Positions 39,132 through 47,215 of a stretch of DNA of 64,000 bases are shown here, in pieces. A model generated the notes under the pieces. That model was not told where the DNA came from. It saw nothing but the letters and a program-made list of their open reading frames with translations, and made no database searches. Each line of letters starts with the position of its first letter. The first letter of the stretch is position 1. This DNA is from Streptomyces coelicoflavus (GTDB taxonomy: Bacteria > Actinomycetota > Actinomycetes > Streptomycetales > Streptomycetaceae), in the NCBI RefSeq assembly GCF_003112555.1, contig NZ_BEWB01000003.1, positions 248,001-312,000 on the forward strand, in the 5' to 3' direction. Position numbers and translations under genes: made by a program.

Positions 39132-39680
39132 TCAGTTCTGGTGGGACTGGTAGTGCGCGACCGCGTCCGAGGTACGGCCCGCGCCGTACACCCGCAGGAA
39201 CTCCGCCAGCTCCGGATGCGAGGAGGAGAGGACGTCCGCCGCGTCGATGATGTCCCCGGCGGCCGCCACCGAGCGCAGCAGCGACTGGATCTCACGGACC
39301 ACCCGCTTGACCGTGGGCGCACCCGAACTGCTCGTGGTCGTCGTGGTGTTGCTGAGCACCGAGCCCCCCTGCGACTTCTTGATCTCGTCCATCCGCTCCG
39401 TCGCCTCGGCCGCGCTCACACTGCCGTCGGCGACCTGCCCCGCCAGGTCCTGCAACAGCTGCACCCGCTGCACCACCGCAGGATTGCCGATCTTCGCCCG
39501 CTGGCCGCTCATCAGCTGCGACAGCATCGGGGCGGACAGCCCCAGGACCCCCGCGAGACGAGCCTGGTTGAGACCGAGATCGTCGATAAGCCTGCGGAAG
39601 AGCGCCCCCAGCGGCTCCCCGTACCAGTTCCGCTGCAGTTCCCGCGCTCTTGCGGTGGCTTCCTGCTGTGCGGCGTCCAT
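39132..39680 (-). CDS. Helix-turn-helix (XRE-type) DNA-binding protein
   Basis: 182 residues from ATG 39680 with GGGAG nearby. The HTH is LGLNQARLAGVLGLSAPMLSQLMSGQR at about 35-60. It is followed by a helical region VAEATERMDEIKKSQ-like and a C-terminal domain ending AGRTSDAVAHYQSHQN. It stands just upstream of the kinase gene on the same strand, so the two may be co-transcribed; a regulatory pair is plausible but unproven. Confidence 0.85.
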   Translation of the reverse strand: MDAAQQEATARARELQRNWYGEPLGALFRRLIDDLGLNQARLAGVLGLSAPMLSQLMSGQRAKIGNPAVVQRVQLLQDLAGQVADGSVSAAEATERMDEIKKSQGGSVLSNTTTTTSSSGAPTVKRVVREIQSLLRSVAAAGDIIDAADVLSSSHPELAEFLRVYGAGRTSDAVAHYQSHQN

Positions 39681-39860
39681 TGCGTCTCCCCATCGCTTCC
39701 CCAAAAACCGCAGTTCGCTCCAGCGAACCACGCCGAGCATCTTACGGAGCGTGGTCGTTCGCCGGGAGCCCCAATCATTTGTGAGATACGGGGGGCGACC
39801 CGGTACTCTTGTCCGCGGTGACCGACGGTCCGCGACACCGGGACCGGCGACACCTCCCGA

Positions 39861-39933
39861 GGGGCCTTAGCTCAGTTGGTAGAGCGCTGTCTTTGCATGG
39901 CAGATGTCAGGGGTTCGACTCCCCTAGGCTCCA
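39861..39933 (+). tRNA. tRNA-Ala(TGC)
   Basis: Cloverleaf with acceptor GGGGCCT/AGGCTCC (one G-T pair), anticodon loop TTTGCAT (anticodon TGC) and T-loop TTCGACT. The discriminator is A; the encoded end is CC only, so CCA must be completed by the nucleotidyltransferase. Confidence 0.96.
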
Positions 39934-39935
39934 CC

Positions 39936-40340
39936 GTGAAGAGCGCCTTCGACCTGCGGAAACGTAGATCGGAGGCGCTCTGTCCGTTTCGGCGCCACCA
40001 GCGGGTGGGCGCGGCGGCCCCGCCGACCCGCCCCAGGCGGGCGGAGACGTTCCTCACCGTCGCCGCCCCCGCACGACGCCCGAGATCGCCCGCCGCACCC
40101 GGTGATCAACAACGACCAGAGGAAAAAGGCCAGTTGACCGCGTTGAACAACCCCCCGACGCCCGTGCCGCCACCGGAGCCGACCCACGGACAGACCCCTC
40201 TCGTCGCCCGGGCAGGGCTGTCTGCTCTTGATATCGTCACCCCACAGGGCATCAGCGCCACACCCCCGCGGGGCGGTGCCACGTGGCTCATCGCCGTCGG
40301 AGCCGTCCGGTCGCTACCGACGAGGTGGAAGGGGTAGACG
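39936..40340. other. Region between tRNA-Ala and uppS
   Basis: A hairpin at 39940-39981 (AGAGCGCC paired with GGCGCTCT plus inner pairs) terminates tRNA-Ala. The remaining 360 bp show no gene with a ribosome binding site; a frame through 40133-40337 has proline-rich composition and no conserved look. It should contain the uppS promoter. Confidence 0.55.
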
Positions 40341-41117
40341 ATGCGGGCGAAGGTACGAGCCGCTCTCGACGCGCTCTATATGAAGCGGCTGGTCAGGGAG
40401 CTGGAAGGACGCCCACGCCCCCAGCACATCGGCATCATGCTCGACGGCAACCGCCGGTGGGCCAAGATGTCGGGCATCGACGACCCCCGCGAGGGCTACC
40501 GCGCCGGCGCCGCCAAGGTGCTGGACTTCCTGCGCTGGTGCGACTCCGCCAAGATCGAGCACGTCACCCTCTTCATGCTCTCCGACGACAACCTGTCCCG
40601 GCCCGAGGAGCAGCTGAACCCGCTCATCGACATCATCGCCGAGGTCGTCGAGCAGCTGGCCGCACCGGGCAACCCCTGGCCCGTCGAAGCCGTCGGCGCC
40701 CTGGACCTGCTGCCGGCCGAATCCGCCAGCCGCCTCAAGACCGCCACCGCGGCCACCCAGGGCCGCAAGGGCGGCACCAAGGTCGACGTGGCCGTCGGCT
40801 ACGGGGGCAGGCGCGAGATCGTCGACGCCGTGCGCTCGGCCCTGACCGAGCACAGCTCACAGGGCGGTGACATCGACGAGTTCATCGAGACCTTCACCAT
40901 GGAGCACATCTCCAAGCACCTGTACTCCAAGACACGGTCCGAGTCCGACCTCATCATCCGCACCTCCGGCGAGCAGCGGCTCTCCGGATTCCTGCTCTGG
41001 CAGTCCGCCTACGCAGAGGTCCACTTCTGCGAGACCTACTGGCCGGACTTCCGCGAGATCGACTTCCTGCGTGCCCTGCGCTCCTACTCCCTGCGGGAAC
41101 GCCGCTACGGCCGCTGA
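40341..41117 (+). CDS. uppS: Isoprenyl transferase (cis-prenyl diphosphate synthase, UppS family)
   Basis: 258 residues. Adds isopentenyl units in cis to make the lipid carrier precursor or a shorter product. The substrate motif IGIMLDGNRRWAKM contains the catalytic Asp. The C-terminal signature is SDLIIRTSGEQRLSGFLLWQSAYAEVHF. Streptomyces often has two such enzymes; chain length cannot be told from the sequence. A parS site and a strong terminator follow directly. Confidence 0.93.
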   Translation: MRAKVRAALDALYMKRLVRELEGRPRPQHIGIMLDGNRRWAKMSGIDDPREGYRAGAAKVLDFLRWCDSAKIEHVTLFMLSDDNLSRPEEQLNPLIDIIAEVVEQLAAPGNPWPVEAVGALDLLPAESASRLKTATAATQGRKGGTKVDVAVGYGGRREIVDAVRSALTEHSSQGGDIDEFIETFTMEHISKHLYSKTRSESDLIIRTSGEQRLSGFLLWQSAYAEVHFCETYWPDFREIDFLRALRSYSLRERRYGR

Positions 41118-41149
41118 ACGCCGCCGGCGTACTGAGAGCGGTGAGCGCG

Positions 41150-41163
41150 GTTTCACGTGAAAC
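41150..41163. promoter_or_regulatory. parS: parS centromere site
   Basis: A second perfect GTTTCACGTGAAAC, 33 bp after uppS and directly abutting a 20-bp-stem terminator. Together with the site at 117 it belongs to the parS cluster expected around oriC. Confidence 0.92.
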
Positions 41164-41208
41164 ATCGCCGCGGGGCGGGAGACTCACGGTCTCCCGCCCC
41201 GCGGCGAT
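41164..41208. terminator. Bidirectional terminator between convergent uppS and the DUF5324-like gene
   Basis: A perfect 20-bp inverted repeat (41164-41183 with 41189-41208) with loop TCACG separates the two convergent genes. It begins at the base after the parS core. Confidence 0.92.
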
Positions 41209-41235
41209 GATGAGGAAACGTACGGCAAGCGAGGG

Positions 41236-41937
41236 TCAGCGGGGCTCGTCGCCCTCAGCCGCCTCCTCCTGGGCCTGCTTGGCCTGCACCTCGGGATCGA
41301 GGATCGCCTCGCCGGTACCGTCCACCGACGTCAGCCGGCCCGACTCGGGAACCTCCGTCGCCTCCGGCGGCTCCACCAGCCAGTCCGGGTTGGCCTGCTT
41401 GTCCCACCACTTCCACGCGGCGAAGGCACCGCCCGCGACGACGCCCACCACCGCGAGAACCTTGGCGACACGACCGGCCCTGGCCCGGCGCTGGTGCTTG
41501 CGCGTCAGCCTGTGAATCTCCTTCGCCGTCACCTGCCCACGCAGCGCGGCCAGTGCGGCGACACCCCGCGCCGCAGCCTCGTCCCGCACGGGACCGGCCG
41601 CGGCCACCGCCTGCTCGATCCTCGGCCGTGAGTAGTCGGCCGCCTGCCGAGCGGCCAGCCGCGCGCGGACCGCGGCCTCCTGAGCGGCCGCGTCCATCTT
41701 CGGCGGCACATGCGTACGGGCCTGTTCCAGCCGCGGCGCGACATGCGCGCCGTACTGGTGCCGCGCCTGGCACGTGGCCTGCGACACCTTGGGCGCCAGC
41801 CGTACGCGCGCCTCCTGTGCATAGTGAGCGGCCCTGTCCTTGGCCGTGTCGGCGTAGGGCGCCACCACTTCCGCGGCGTGCAGCACGCTGTCCTTCGCCG
41901 AACCGGTCGCGGCGCGCACGCTGTCGATGCGGGTCAC
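41236..41937 (-). CDS. DUF5324-like membrane-associated protein
   Basis: 233 residues from GTG 41937. The N-terminal two thirds are Ala/Arg-rich amphipathic helices (AAEVVAPYADTAKDRAAHYA and repeated Ala/Gln stretches) of coiled-coil type. A single membrane helix VAKVLAVVGVVAGGAFAAWKWW lies near 180, and an acidic Pro/Glu-rich tail follows. It recalls a Streptomyces family of unknown function; an apolipoprotein-like or scaffolding role is possible. Confidence 0.75.
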   Translation of the reverse strand: MTRIDSVRAATGSAKDSVLHAAEVVAPYADTAKDRAAHYAQEARVRLAPKVSQATCQARHQYGAHVAPRLEQARTHVPPKMDAAAQEAAVRARLAARQAADYSRPRIEQAVAAAGPVRDEAAARGVAALAALRGQVTAKEIHRLTRKHQRRARAGRVAKVLAVVGVVAGGAFAAWKWWDKQANPDWLVEPPEATEVPESGRLTSVDGTGEAILDPEVQAKQAQEEAAEGDEPR

Positions 41938-42257
41938 GGGTTCCTCCTCCTCGGTGGCGTACGGTAATTCGACTTTCCACCCTTTTACGGATCATGCCTG
42001 GGGACGCACCGCCAGGCATGTGAGGGCGGGCATCCGGGTCACGGACGATGCCGCCGGGACCTGAGGGGCGAGCGGTGATGAAGTTGCGAAAAAGAGCTGA
42101 TCAACGTCAATAACCGGTGAATACCGGGCAACACGAGCCTGCCCACGACCATGCCACGGATCGACGACCCACGCTCGTGACCCAGCGGTAGGAACGCCGA
42201 ACGCGGCCCCGACCGTGCGAGGATCGGTGCGCACCACAGGACGACGGAAGGCACACC
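41938..42257. other. Divergent promoter region before the cyclophilin gene
   Basis: These 320 bp contain no gene. CCGGT-GAAT-ACCGG at 42114-42127 is a small perfect inverted repeat that could be an operator. TTGCG and TCAATA-like hexamers are present but no promoter can be called with confidence. Confidence 0.45.
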
Positions 42258-42791
42258 GTGGCCGAGCAGCTCTACGCCACCCTGAAGACCAGCCAAGGTG
42301 ACATCGAGGTCCGGCTGCTGCCGAACCACGCACCCAGGACGGTCAGGAACTTCGTCGAGCTGGCCCGCGGCGAGCGGGAGTGGACCCACCCCGCCACCGG
42401 AGAGAAGTCCAAGGCCCGGCTCTACGACGGCACCGTCTTCCACCGGGTCCTCAGCGGCTTCATGATCCAGGGCGGTGACCCGCTGGGCAACGGAACCGGC
42501 GACCCCGGCTACCAGTTCCCGGACGAGTTCCACCCCGACCTCTCCTTCGACCGGCCGTACCTGATGGCCATGGCCAACGCGGGGCCCGGCACCAACGGCT
42601 CGCAGTTCTTCATCACCGTCTCCCCGACCACCTGGCTCAACCGCAAGCACACGATCTTCGGGGAAGTGACCGACGCGGCCAGCCAGAAGGTCGTCGACGC
42701 CATCGCCGCCGCCCGGACCAACCCCCGCACCGAGCGCCCCCTCAACGACGTCGTCATCGAGTCGGTCCTCGTCGAGACCCGCGACGCCTGA
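42258..42791 (+). CDS. Peptidyl-prolyl cis-trans isomerase (cyclophilin)
   Basis: 177 residues from GTG 42258. Speeds cis-trans change at proline bonds. Cyclophilin signatures are LYDGTVFHRVLSGFMIQGGD (with active-site Arg), AMANAGPGTNGSQFFIT and LNRKHTIFGEV. No signal peptide, so it is cytosolic. A terminator follows at 42820. Confidence 0.95.
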   Translation: MAEQLYATLKTSQGDIEVRLLPNHAPRTVRNFVELARGEREWTHPATGEKSKARLYDGTVFHRVLSGFMIQGGDPLGNGTGDPGYQFPDEFHPDLSFDRPYLMAMANAGPGTNGSQFFITVSPTTWLNRKHTIFGEVTDAASQKVVDAIAAARTNPRTERPLNDVVIESVLVETRDA

Positions 42792-42819
42792 GGCCCCCGC
42801 ACACCGGGCAGGAACCAAA

Positions 42820-42851
42820 CGCCCCGCTCATCCGTAGAGAAGGGCGGGGCG
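42820..42851 (+). terminator. Hairpin after the cyclophilin gene
   Basis: CGCCCCGC (42820-42827) pairs with GCGGGGCG (42844-42851); loop of 16 bases. Confidence 0.6.
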
Positions 42852-42894
42852 GTGCATCTGCACACACCGCCCGCAGGACGACCGAGGGGATGTC

Positions 42895-43788
42895 ATGGAC
42901 CACGCGGCCGCCGGCCCACCGGAAGCCCAGAGTCTGCCCGGCTGCTATCGCCACCCCGACCGCGAGACCGGCATCCGCTGCACCCGCTGCGAACGCCCCA
43001 TCTGCACGGACTGCATGGTCAACGCCTCCGTCGGCTTCCACTGCCCCGACTGCGCCGCCGGCCGCACACCGGGGGGCACCGGGCCGGCACCCGCCGCCTC
43101 CCGCCCCCGTACCCTCGCGGGCGGCACGATCGCGGCCGATCCCCACCTCGTGACCAAGATCCTGATCGAGATCAATGTCGCGGTGTTCATCGCCGTCCGG
43201 GCGCTGCCCGACTCCTTCCTCGCCGACATGGTGCTCATCGGGCGCTGGCCCCCGGCCCCCTTCGCCCCCACCGAGGGCGTCGCGGAGGGCGAGTGGTACC
43301 GCCTGGTGACCACGATGTTCACCCACCAGGAGATCTGGCACATCGGCTTCAACATGATCAGCCTCTGGTTCCTCGGCGCCCCATTGGAAGCAGCTCTCGG
43401 CCGAGCCCGCTACCTGGCGCTCTATCTCGCCTCCGGCCTGGCCGGCAGTGTCTTCGCCTACCTCCTGACCTCACCCACCACGCCCGTCCTCGGCGCCTCC
43501 GGCGCGATCTTCGGCCTCTTCGGCGCCACCGCCGCACTGGTCCGCCGGCTCAATGCCGACATGCGGCCGGTCGTCATCCTGCTGGTGATCAGCCTGATCT
43601 TCACCTTCACCCGGAGCAACATCTCCTGGCAGGCCCACGTCGGCGGCCTGGTCGCGGGGGCCGTGATCGGCTACGCCATGCTCCACGCCCCGCGCGAGCG
43701 GCGGACGCTCGTGCAGTACGGCACATGCGCGCTGGTCCTGGTGGCCGTCGTCGGACTGACCCTGTTGAGGACGGCCCAGCTCACCTGA
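42895..43788 (+). CDS. Rhomboid-family intramembrane serine protease with N-terminal B-box-like zinc finger
   Basis: 297 residues. An N-terminal zinc-binding module (GCYRHPDRETGIRCTRCERP, ICTDC, FHCPDC) is followed by a linker and six or seven membrane helices. The catalytic Ser lies in VLGASGAIFG (about 200) and the catalytic His in ISWQAHVGG (about 244). TMFTHQEIWHIGFNMISLW carries the His-x6-Asn oxyanion region. Cleaves membrane proteins within the bilayer; the substrate is not known. Confidence 0.94.
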   Translation: MDHAAAGPPEAQSLPGCYRHPDRETGIRCTRCERPICTDCMVNASVGFHCPDCAAGRTPGGTGPAPAASRPRTLAGGTIAADPHLVTKILIEINVAVFIAVRALPDSFLADMVLIGRWPPAPFAPTEGVAEGEWYRLVTTMFTHQEIWHIGFNMISLWFLGAPLEAALGRARYLALYLASGLAGSVFAYLLTSPTTPVLGASGAIFGLFGATAALVRRLNADMRPVVILLVISLIFTFTRSNISWQAHVGGLVAGAVIGYAMLHAPRERRTLVQYGTCALVLVAVVGLTLLRTAQLT

Positions 43789-43796
43789 GCGCGCTG

Positions 43797-44009
43797 TTGT
43801 CCACAGAAGGTGGCGGATCTTGTGCACAGCGTGCGGGAACACATGTGCCCCCTGTCACTGACCAGTGTTTCCGCAGGTCAGGCAGGGGGCGAACATGTTT
43901 TCGGGACCCGGTTCAGCCGGTACTTCCGTCACACCGGCGTCAATTGCCCGGTGGGTTATCCACAGATCGTCTTTCTTTTCCCCAGCGTGTGGACGGAGCC
44001 TGTGGATAA
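43797..44009. promoter_or_regulatory. Cluster of DnaA boxes outside oriC
   Basis: Five boxes within 213 non-coding bp: TTGTCCACA at 43797-43805 (perfect), TTGTGCACA at 43820-43828, TTATCCACA at 43956-43964, TGTGGACGG at 43988-43996 (minus) and TGTGGATAA at 44001-44009 (minus). The two TTATCCACA copies are perfect by the E. coli consensus. A DnaA-titrating or regulatory site is likely, since both flanking genes end here and no promoter is expected. Confidence 0.75.
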
Positions 44010-44054
44010 CTCGGTGAATACCCCTGGGTAGAGCCTTCGGGGACTACCGCCGGG

Positions 44055-44309
44055 CTACTTCCACTGCGTCGAGACGCCGAACCCCGCGGCGATGAAACCG
44101 AAGCCGACCACGATGTTCCAGTTGCCCAGCGAGTCGATGGGCAGTGAACCGTCGGTGACGTAGAAGAGGACGATCCAGGCCAGGCCGATGATGAACATGG
44201 CCAGCATGACCGGCGCGACCCAGCTGCGGTTGGTCAGCTTGATACTGGCCGCCTGCTTCGAGGGCGGCGGCGTGTAATCGGCCTTCTTGCGGATACGTGA
44301 CTTCGGCAC
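44055..44309 (-). CDS. crgA: Cell division protein CrgA
   Basis: 84 residues from GTG 44309 with GGAGAG upstream: [17 protein letters not shown], then two membrane helices ([20 protein letters not shown] and [15 protein letters not shown]), ending STQWK. CrgA inhibits premature FtsZ ring formation in Streptomyces and links divisome proteins in mycobacteria. It is divergent from the DUF881 gene. Confidence 0.95.
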   Translation of the reverse strand: MPKSRIRKKADYTPPPSKQAASIKLTNRSWVAPVMLAMFIIGLAWIVLFYVTDGSLPIDSLGNWNIVVGFGFIAAGFGVSTQWK

Positions 44310-44462
44310 GAGGGTCTCTCCTGTCGATGCGCTGCGTGGCCGCGCAGGGAACGGGGGGTCGGTCTCGGTGGGCGGCGTACTTGGGGACACGGGGACTCTG
44401 AGCGCTCCCCCGGGCGTCCGTTAGCGTAGTCCTTCCGTGGCGCCGAAGGAGATAAGGGTACG

Positions 44463-45242
44463 TTGAGCAATTCTGCCGACTCCCCCGGAACGGGATCCAG
44501 TCCTGTCCGCCGGCGCCGTTTCCGGCCCGTGCGGATCCTCACGGCGGCCGTCTTCGCGCTCGCGGGACTTATTTTCTTCACCAGCTTCAATACCGCGAAG
44601 GGCACCAATATCCGTACGGACGCCTCTTTGCTCAAGTTGTCCGATCTCATCCATGAGCGCAGCCGGGAGAACGGCGATCTCGAGGAGTCCAACCGGGCCC
44701 TGCGCGAGGACGTCGAGTCGCTCGCCGAGCGCGACGACGGCCGGACGCAGTCGGAGGACGACAAGCTCGCGGCGCTGGAGGAGAAGGCGGGCACGCAGAA
44801 GCTGAAGGGCGAGGCGATCACCGTCACGCTCGACGACGCCCCGCCGGACGCCACCGCGAAGCTCCCCGGCTACCCGGAGCCGCAGCCGGACTACCTGGTG
44901 ATCCACCAGCAGGACCTCCAGGCGGTGGTGAACGCGCTGTGGCAGGGCGGCGCCGAGGGCATCAAGGTGATGGACCAGCGGCTGATCTCCACCAGTGCGG
45001 TGCGCTGCGTGGGCAACACCCTGATCCTCCAGGGCCGCGTCTACTCACCGCCGTACAAGATCCAGGCGGTCGGCGATCCGGAGCGGCTGAAGAACGCGCT
45101 GGCGAAGTCGCCGGCGATCCAGAACTACATGGTGTACGTCAACGTGTACGGGCTCGGCTGGAAGGTCGAGGACGACGGGCGGGTGACGCTGCCGGGCTAC
45201 TCGGGCACGGCGGATCTGCAGTATGCCCAGCCTGTGGATTAG
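44463..45242 (+). CDS. DUF881 membrane-anchored protein
   Basis: 259 residues, start TTG 44463 preceded by AGGAGATAAGGG. An N-terminal basic stretch and signal anchor (ILTAAVFALAGLIFFTSFNT) leads to a coiled coil about 55-120 (ESNRALREDVESLAE) and the DUF881 domain (ITVTLDDAPPD, YLVIHQQDLQAVVNALWQGGAEGI and QNYMVYVNVYGLGW). The family is conserved near division genes; its role is not defined. Confidence 0.9.
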   Translation: MSNSADSPGTGSSPVRRRRFRPVRILTAAVFALAGLIFFTSFNTAKGTNIRTDASLLKLSDLIHERSRENGDLEESNRALREDVESLAERDDGRTQSEDDKLAALEEKAGTQKLKGEAITVTLDDAPPDATAKLPGYPEPQPDYLVIHQQDLQAVVNALWQGGAEGIKVMDQRLISTSAVRCVGNTLILQGRVYSPPYKIQAVGDPERLKNALAKSPAIQNYMVYVNVYGLGWKVEDDGRVTLPGYSGTADLQYAQPVD

Positions 45243-45323
45243 GGCCGTTCCGAGGACCCCCGCGCCGCTAGTCTGGTGGGGTGCGGCGTGAGTCTGGCGT
45301 CGTGGTGCGACGGAAGGGACGGC

Positions 45324-45485
45324 ATGTACGGCTGGATCTGGCGGCATCTGCCGGGGAACGCGTGGGTGAGGGCGCTGCTCTCGCTCGTGCTGGCGATGAT
45401 CGTGGTCTACGTCCTGTTCCAGTACGTCTTCCCGTGGGCCGAACCGCTGCTGCCCTTCAACGATGTGACGGTGGACAACCAGTGA
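45324..45485 (+). CDS. Small membrane protein upstream of the amidotransferase gene
   Basis: 53 residues from ATG 45324 (GAAGGGAC upstream): MYGWIWRHLPGNAWVRALLS, one helix (LVLAMIVVYVLFQYVFPWA) and ending PFNDVTVDNQ. Its stop overlaps the following GTG (GTGA), so it is translated with the amidotransferase. Conserved position; function unknown. Confidence 0.85.
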   Translation: MYGWIWRHLPGNAWVRALLSLVLAMIVVYVLFQYVFPWAEPLLPFNDVTVDNQ

Positions 45486-46120
45486 GCGCGCGCATCCTCG
45501 TCGTCGACAACTACGACAGCTTCGTCTTCAACCTGGTCCAGTACCTCTACCAACTCGGCGCCGAGTGCGAGGTGCTGCGCAACGACGAGGTGTCGACGGC
45601 GCACGCCCAGGACGGTTTCGACGGCGTCCTGCTCTCGCCCGGTCCCGGTACGCCGGAGCAGGCGGGCGTCTGCGTCGAGATGGTCCGGCACTGCGCGGCG
45701 ACCGGGGTGCCGGTCTTCGGTGTGTGCCTGGGCATGCAGTCGATGCAGGTGGCGTACGGCGGTGTGGTGGACCGGGCGCCGGAGCTGCTGCACGGCAAGA
45801 CCTCGCCGGTGGAGCACACCGGCCGGGGCGTCTTCGCGGGGCTGCCCTCGCCGTTCACGGCGACGCGGTACCACTCGCTGGCGGCCGAGCCGGACACGGT
45901 GCCCGCGGAGCTCGAGGTGACGGCCCGTACGCCGGACGGGATCGTGATGGGCCTGCGCCACCGGGAACTGCTGGTCGAGGGCGTGCAGTTCCATCCGGAG
46001 TCGGTGCTGACCGAGCACGGGCACCGGATGCTGGCCAACTGGCTGGCGGAGTGCGGCGACCGGGACGCGGTGGCGAGGTCGGCGGGGCTCGCCCCGGTGG
46101 TGGGCAGGGCCACGGCGTGA
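45482..46120 (+). CDS. pabA: Glutamine amidotransferase of aminodeoxychorismate/anthranilate synthase (component II)
   Basis: 212 residues. Supplies ammonia from glutamine to a chorismate-using partner. Class I amidotransferase motifs: ILVVDNYDSFVFNLVQYLYQ, SPGPGTPEQAG, nucleophile Cys 82 in GVCLGMQSMQ, and HPESVLTEHG with the catalytic His-Glu pair. No component I gene is beside it, so whether it serves folate or tryptophan synthesis cannot be decided. It overlaps the sortase gene by GTGA. Confidence 0.92.
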   Translation: MSARILVVDNYDSFVFNLVQYLYQLGAECEVLRNDEVSTAHAQDGFDGVLLSPGPGTPEQAGVCVEMVRHCAATGVPVFGVCLGMQSMQVAYGGVVDRAPELLHGKTSPVEHTGRGVFAGLPSPFTATRYHSLAAEPDTVPAELEVTARTPDGIVMGLRHRELLVEGVQFHPESVLTEHGHRMLANWLAECGDRDAVARSAGLAPVVGRATA

Positions 46121-47202
46121 CCGCGCTGCGCCCCGAGCGCGACTCCGGCACGGCCGGTGACCAGGGATCCTCGTACGGGCAGCCGTACGGGGATTCCGGT
46201 GCGTTCGGGGACGGTTGGCACGAGGAGTTCGCCTCCGGGGCGGCCGGCGCGGCCGGTGACGGCGGTGTGCGGTACCGGGCGCCGCTCGGCGACGACGAGA
46301 CGGTGGCGCTGCGGATCCCGGAGCCGTCGGAGCGGCGGACGGGCACGGGGACGGGATCTGCCGGGGACGGTCCCGTGGGCGGGGGCCGTGCGGCCCGCAG
46401 GAAGGCCGCGAAACGGCGTCACGGACGCCGTGGGGCGCCCCGGGGTCAGTCGGCGGAGGTGGAGGCCGAGGAGGAGCCGAAGGCGCCTCTGTCGCGCGTG
46501 GAGGCCCGTCGGCAGGCGCGGGCGCGCAAACCCGGTGCCGCGGTGATCGCGAGCCGGGCGATAGGTGAGATCTTCATCACGACCGGTGTGCTGATGCTGC
46601 TGTTCGTCACCTACCAGTTGTGGTGGACGAACGTGCGGGCCCACGCGCAGGCGAACCAGGCCGCGAGCAATCTCCAGGACGACTGGGCGAACGGCAAGCG
46701 CAACCCGGGGACGTTCGAACCGGGTCAGGGTTTCGCGCTGCTGCACATTCCCAAGCTGGACGTGGTGGTGCCGATCGCGGAGGGCATCGACAGCAAGAAG
46801 GTGCTGGACCGGGGCATGGTCGGGCACTACGCGGAGGACGGGCTGAAGACGGCGATGCCGGACGCGAAGACCGGCAACTTCGGGCTCGCGGGGCACCGCA
46901 ACACGCACGGTGAGCCGTTCCGCTACATCAACAAGCTGGACCCGGGCGACCCGATCGTGGTGGAGACGCAGGACAAGTACTTCGTGTACAAGATGGCGTC
47001 GATCCTGCCGGTGACGTCGCCGAGCAACGTCAGCGTGCTGGACCCGGTGCCGAGGCAGTCGGGCTTCAAGGGGCCCGGCCGCTACATCACGCTCACCACG
47101 TGCACGCCGGAGTTCACCAGCAAGTACCGCATGATCGTCTGGGGCAAGATGGTCGAGGAACGGCCGCGCAGCAAGGGCAAGCCGGATGCGCTCGTCAGTT
47201 AA
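46117..47202 (+). CDS. Class E sortase (SrtE1-like)
   Basis: 361 residues. A long N-terminal cytosolic part rich in Gly, Arg and Glu, one membrane helix (IFITTGVLMLLFVTYQLWW at about 150) and the sortase domain. Catalytic residues: His 260 in LAGHRNTHGEPF, Cys 329 in ITLTTCTPEFTSKYR and Arg 338. Streptomyces class E sortases anchor long chaplins with LAXTG signals to peptidoglycan and are needed for aerial growth. The start overlaps pabA. Confidence 0.94.
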   Translation: MTALRPERDSGTAGDQGSSYGQPYGDSGAFGDGWHEEFASGAAGAAGDGGVRYRAPLGDDETVALRIPEPSERRTGTGTGSAGDGPVGGGRAARRKAAKRRHGRRGAPRGQSAEVEAEEEPKAPLSRVEARRQARARKPGAAVIASRAIGEIFITTGVLMLLFVTYQLWWTNVRAHAQANQAASNLQDDWANGKRNPGTFEPGQGFALLHIPKLDVVVPIAEGIDSKKVLDRGMVGHYAEDGLKTAMPDAKTGNFGLAGHRNTHGEPFRYINKLDPGDPIVVETQDKYFVYKMASILPVTSPSNVSVLDPVPRQSGFKGPGRYITLTTCTPEFTSKYRMIVWGKMVEERPRSKGKPDALVS

Positions 47203-47215
47203 GGGCGGATGACCA

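Noticed and set aside
39876..40337. Frame of 153 residues overlapping tRNA-Ala and the uppS leader
   Set aside because: It begins inside the tRNA, is rich in Pro and Arg and has no ribosome binding site or conserved pattern.
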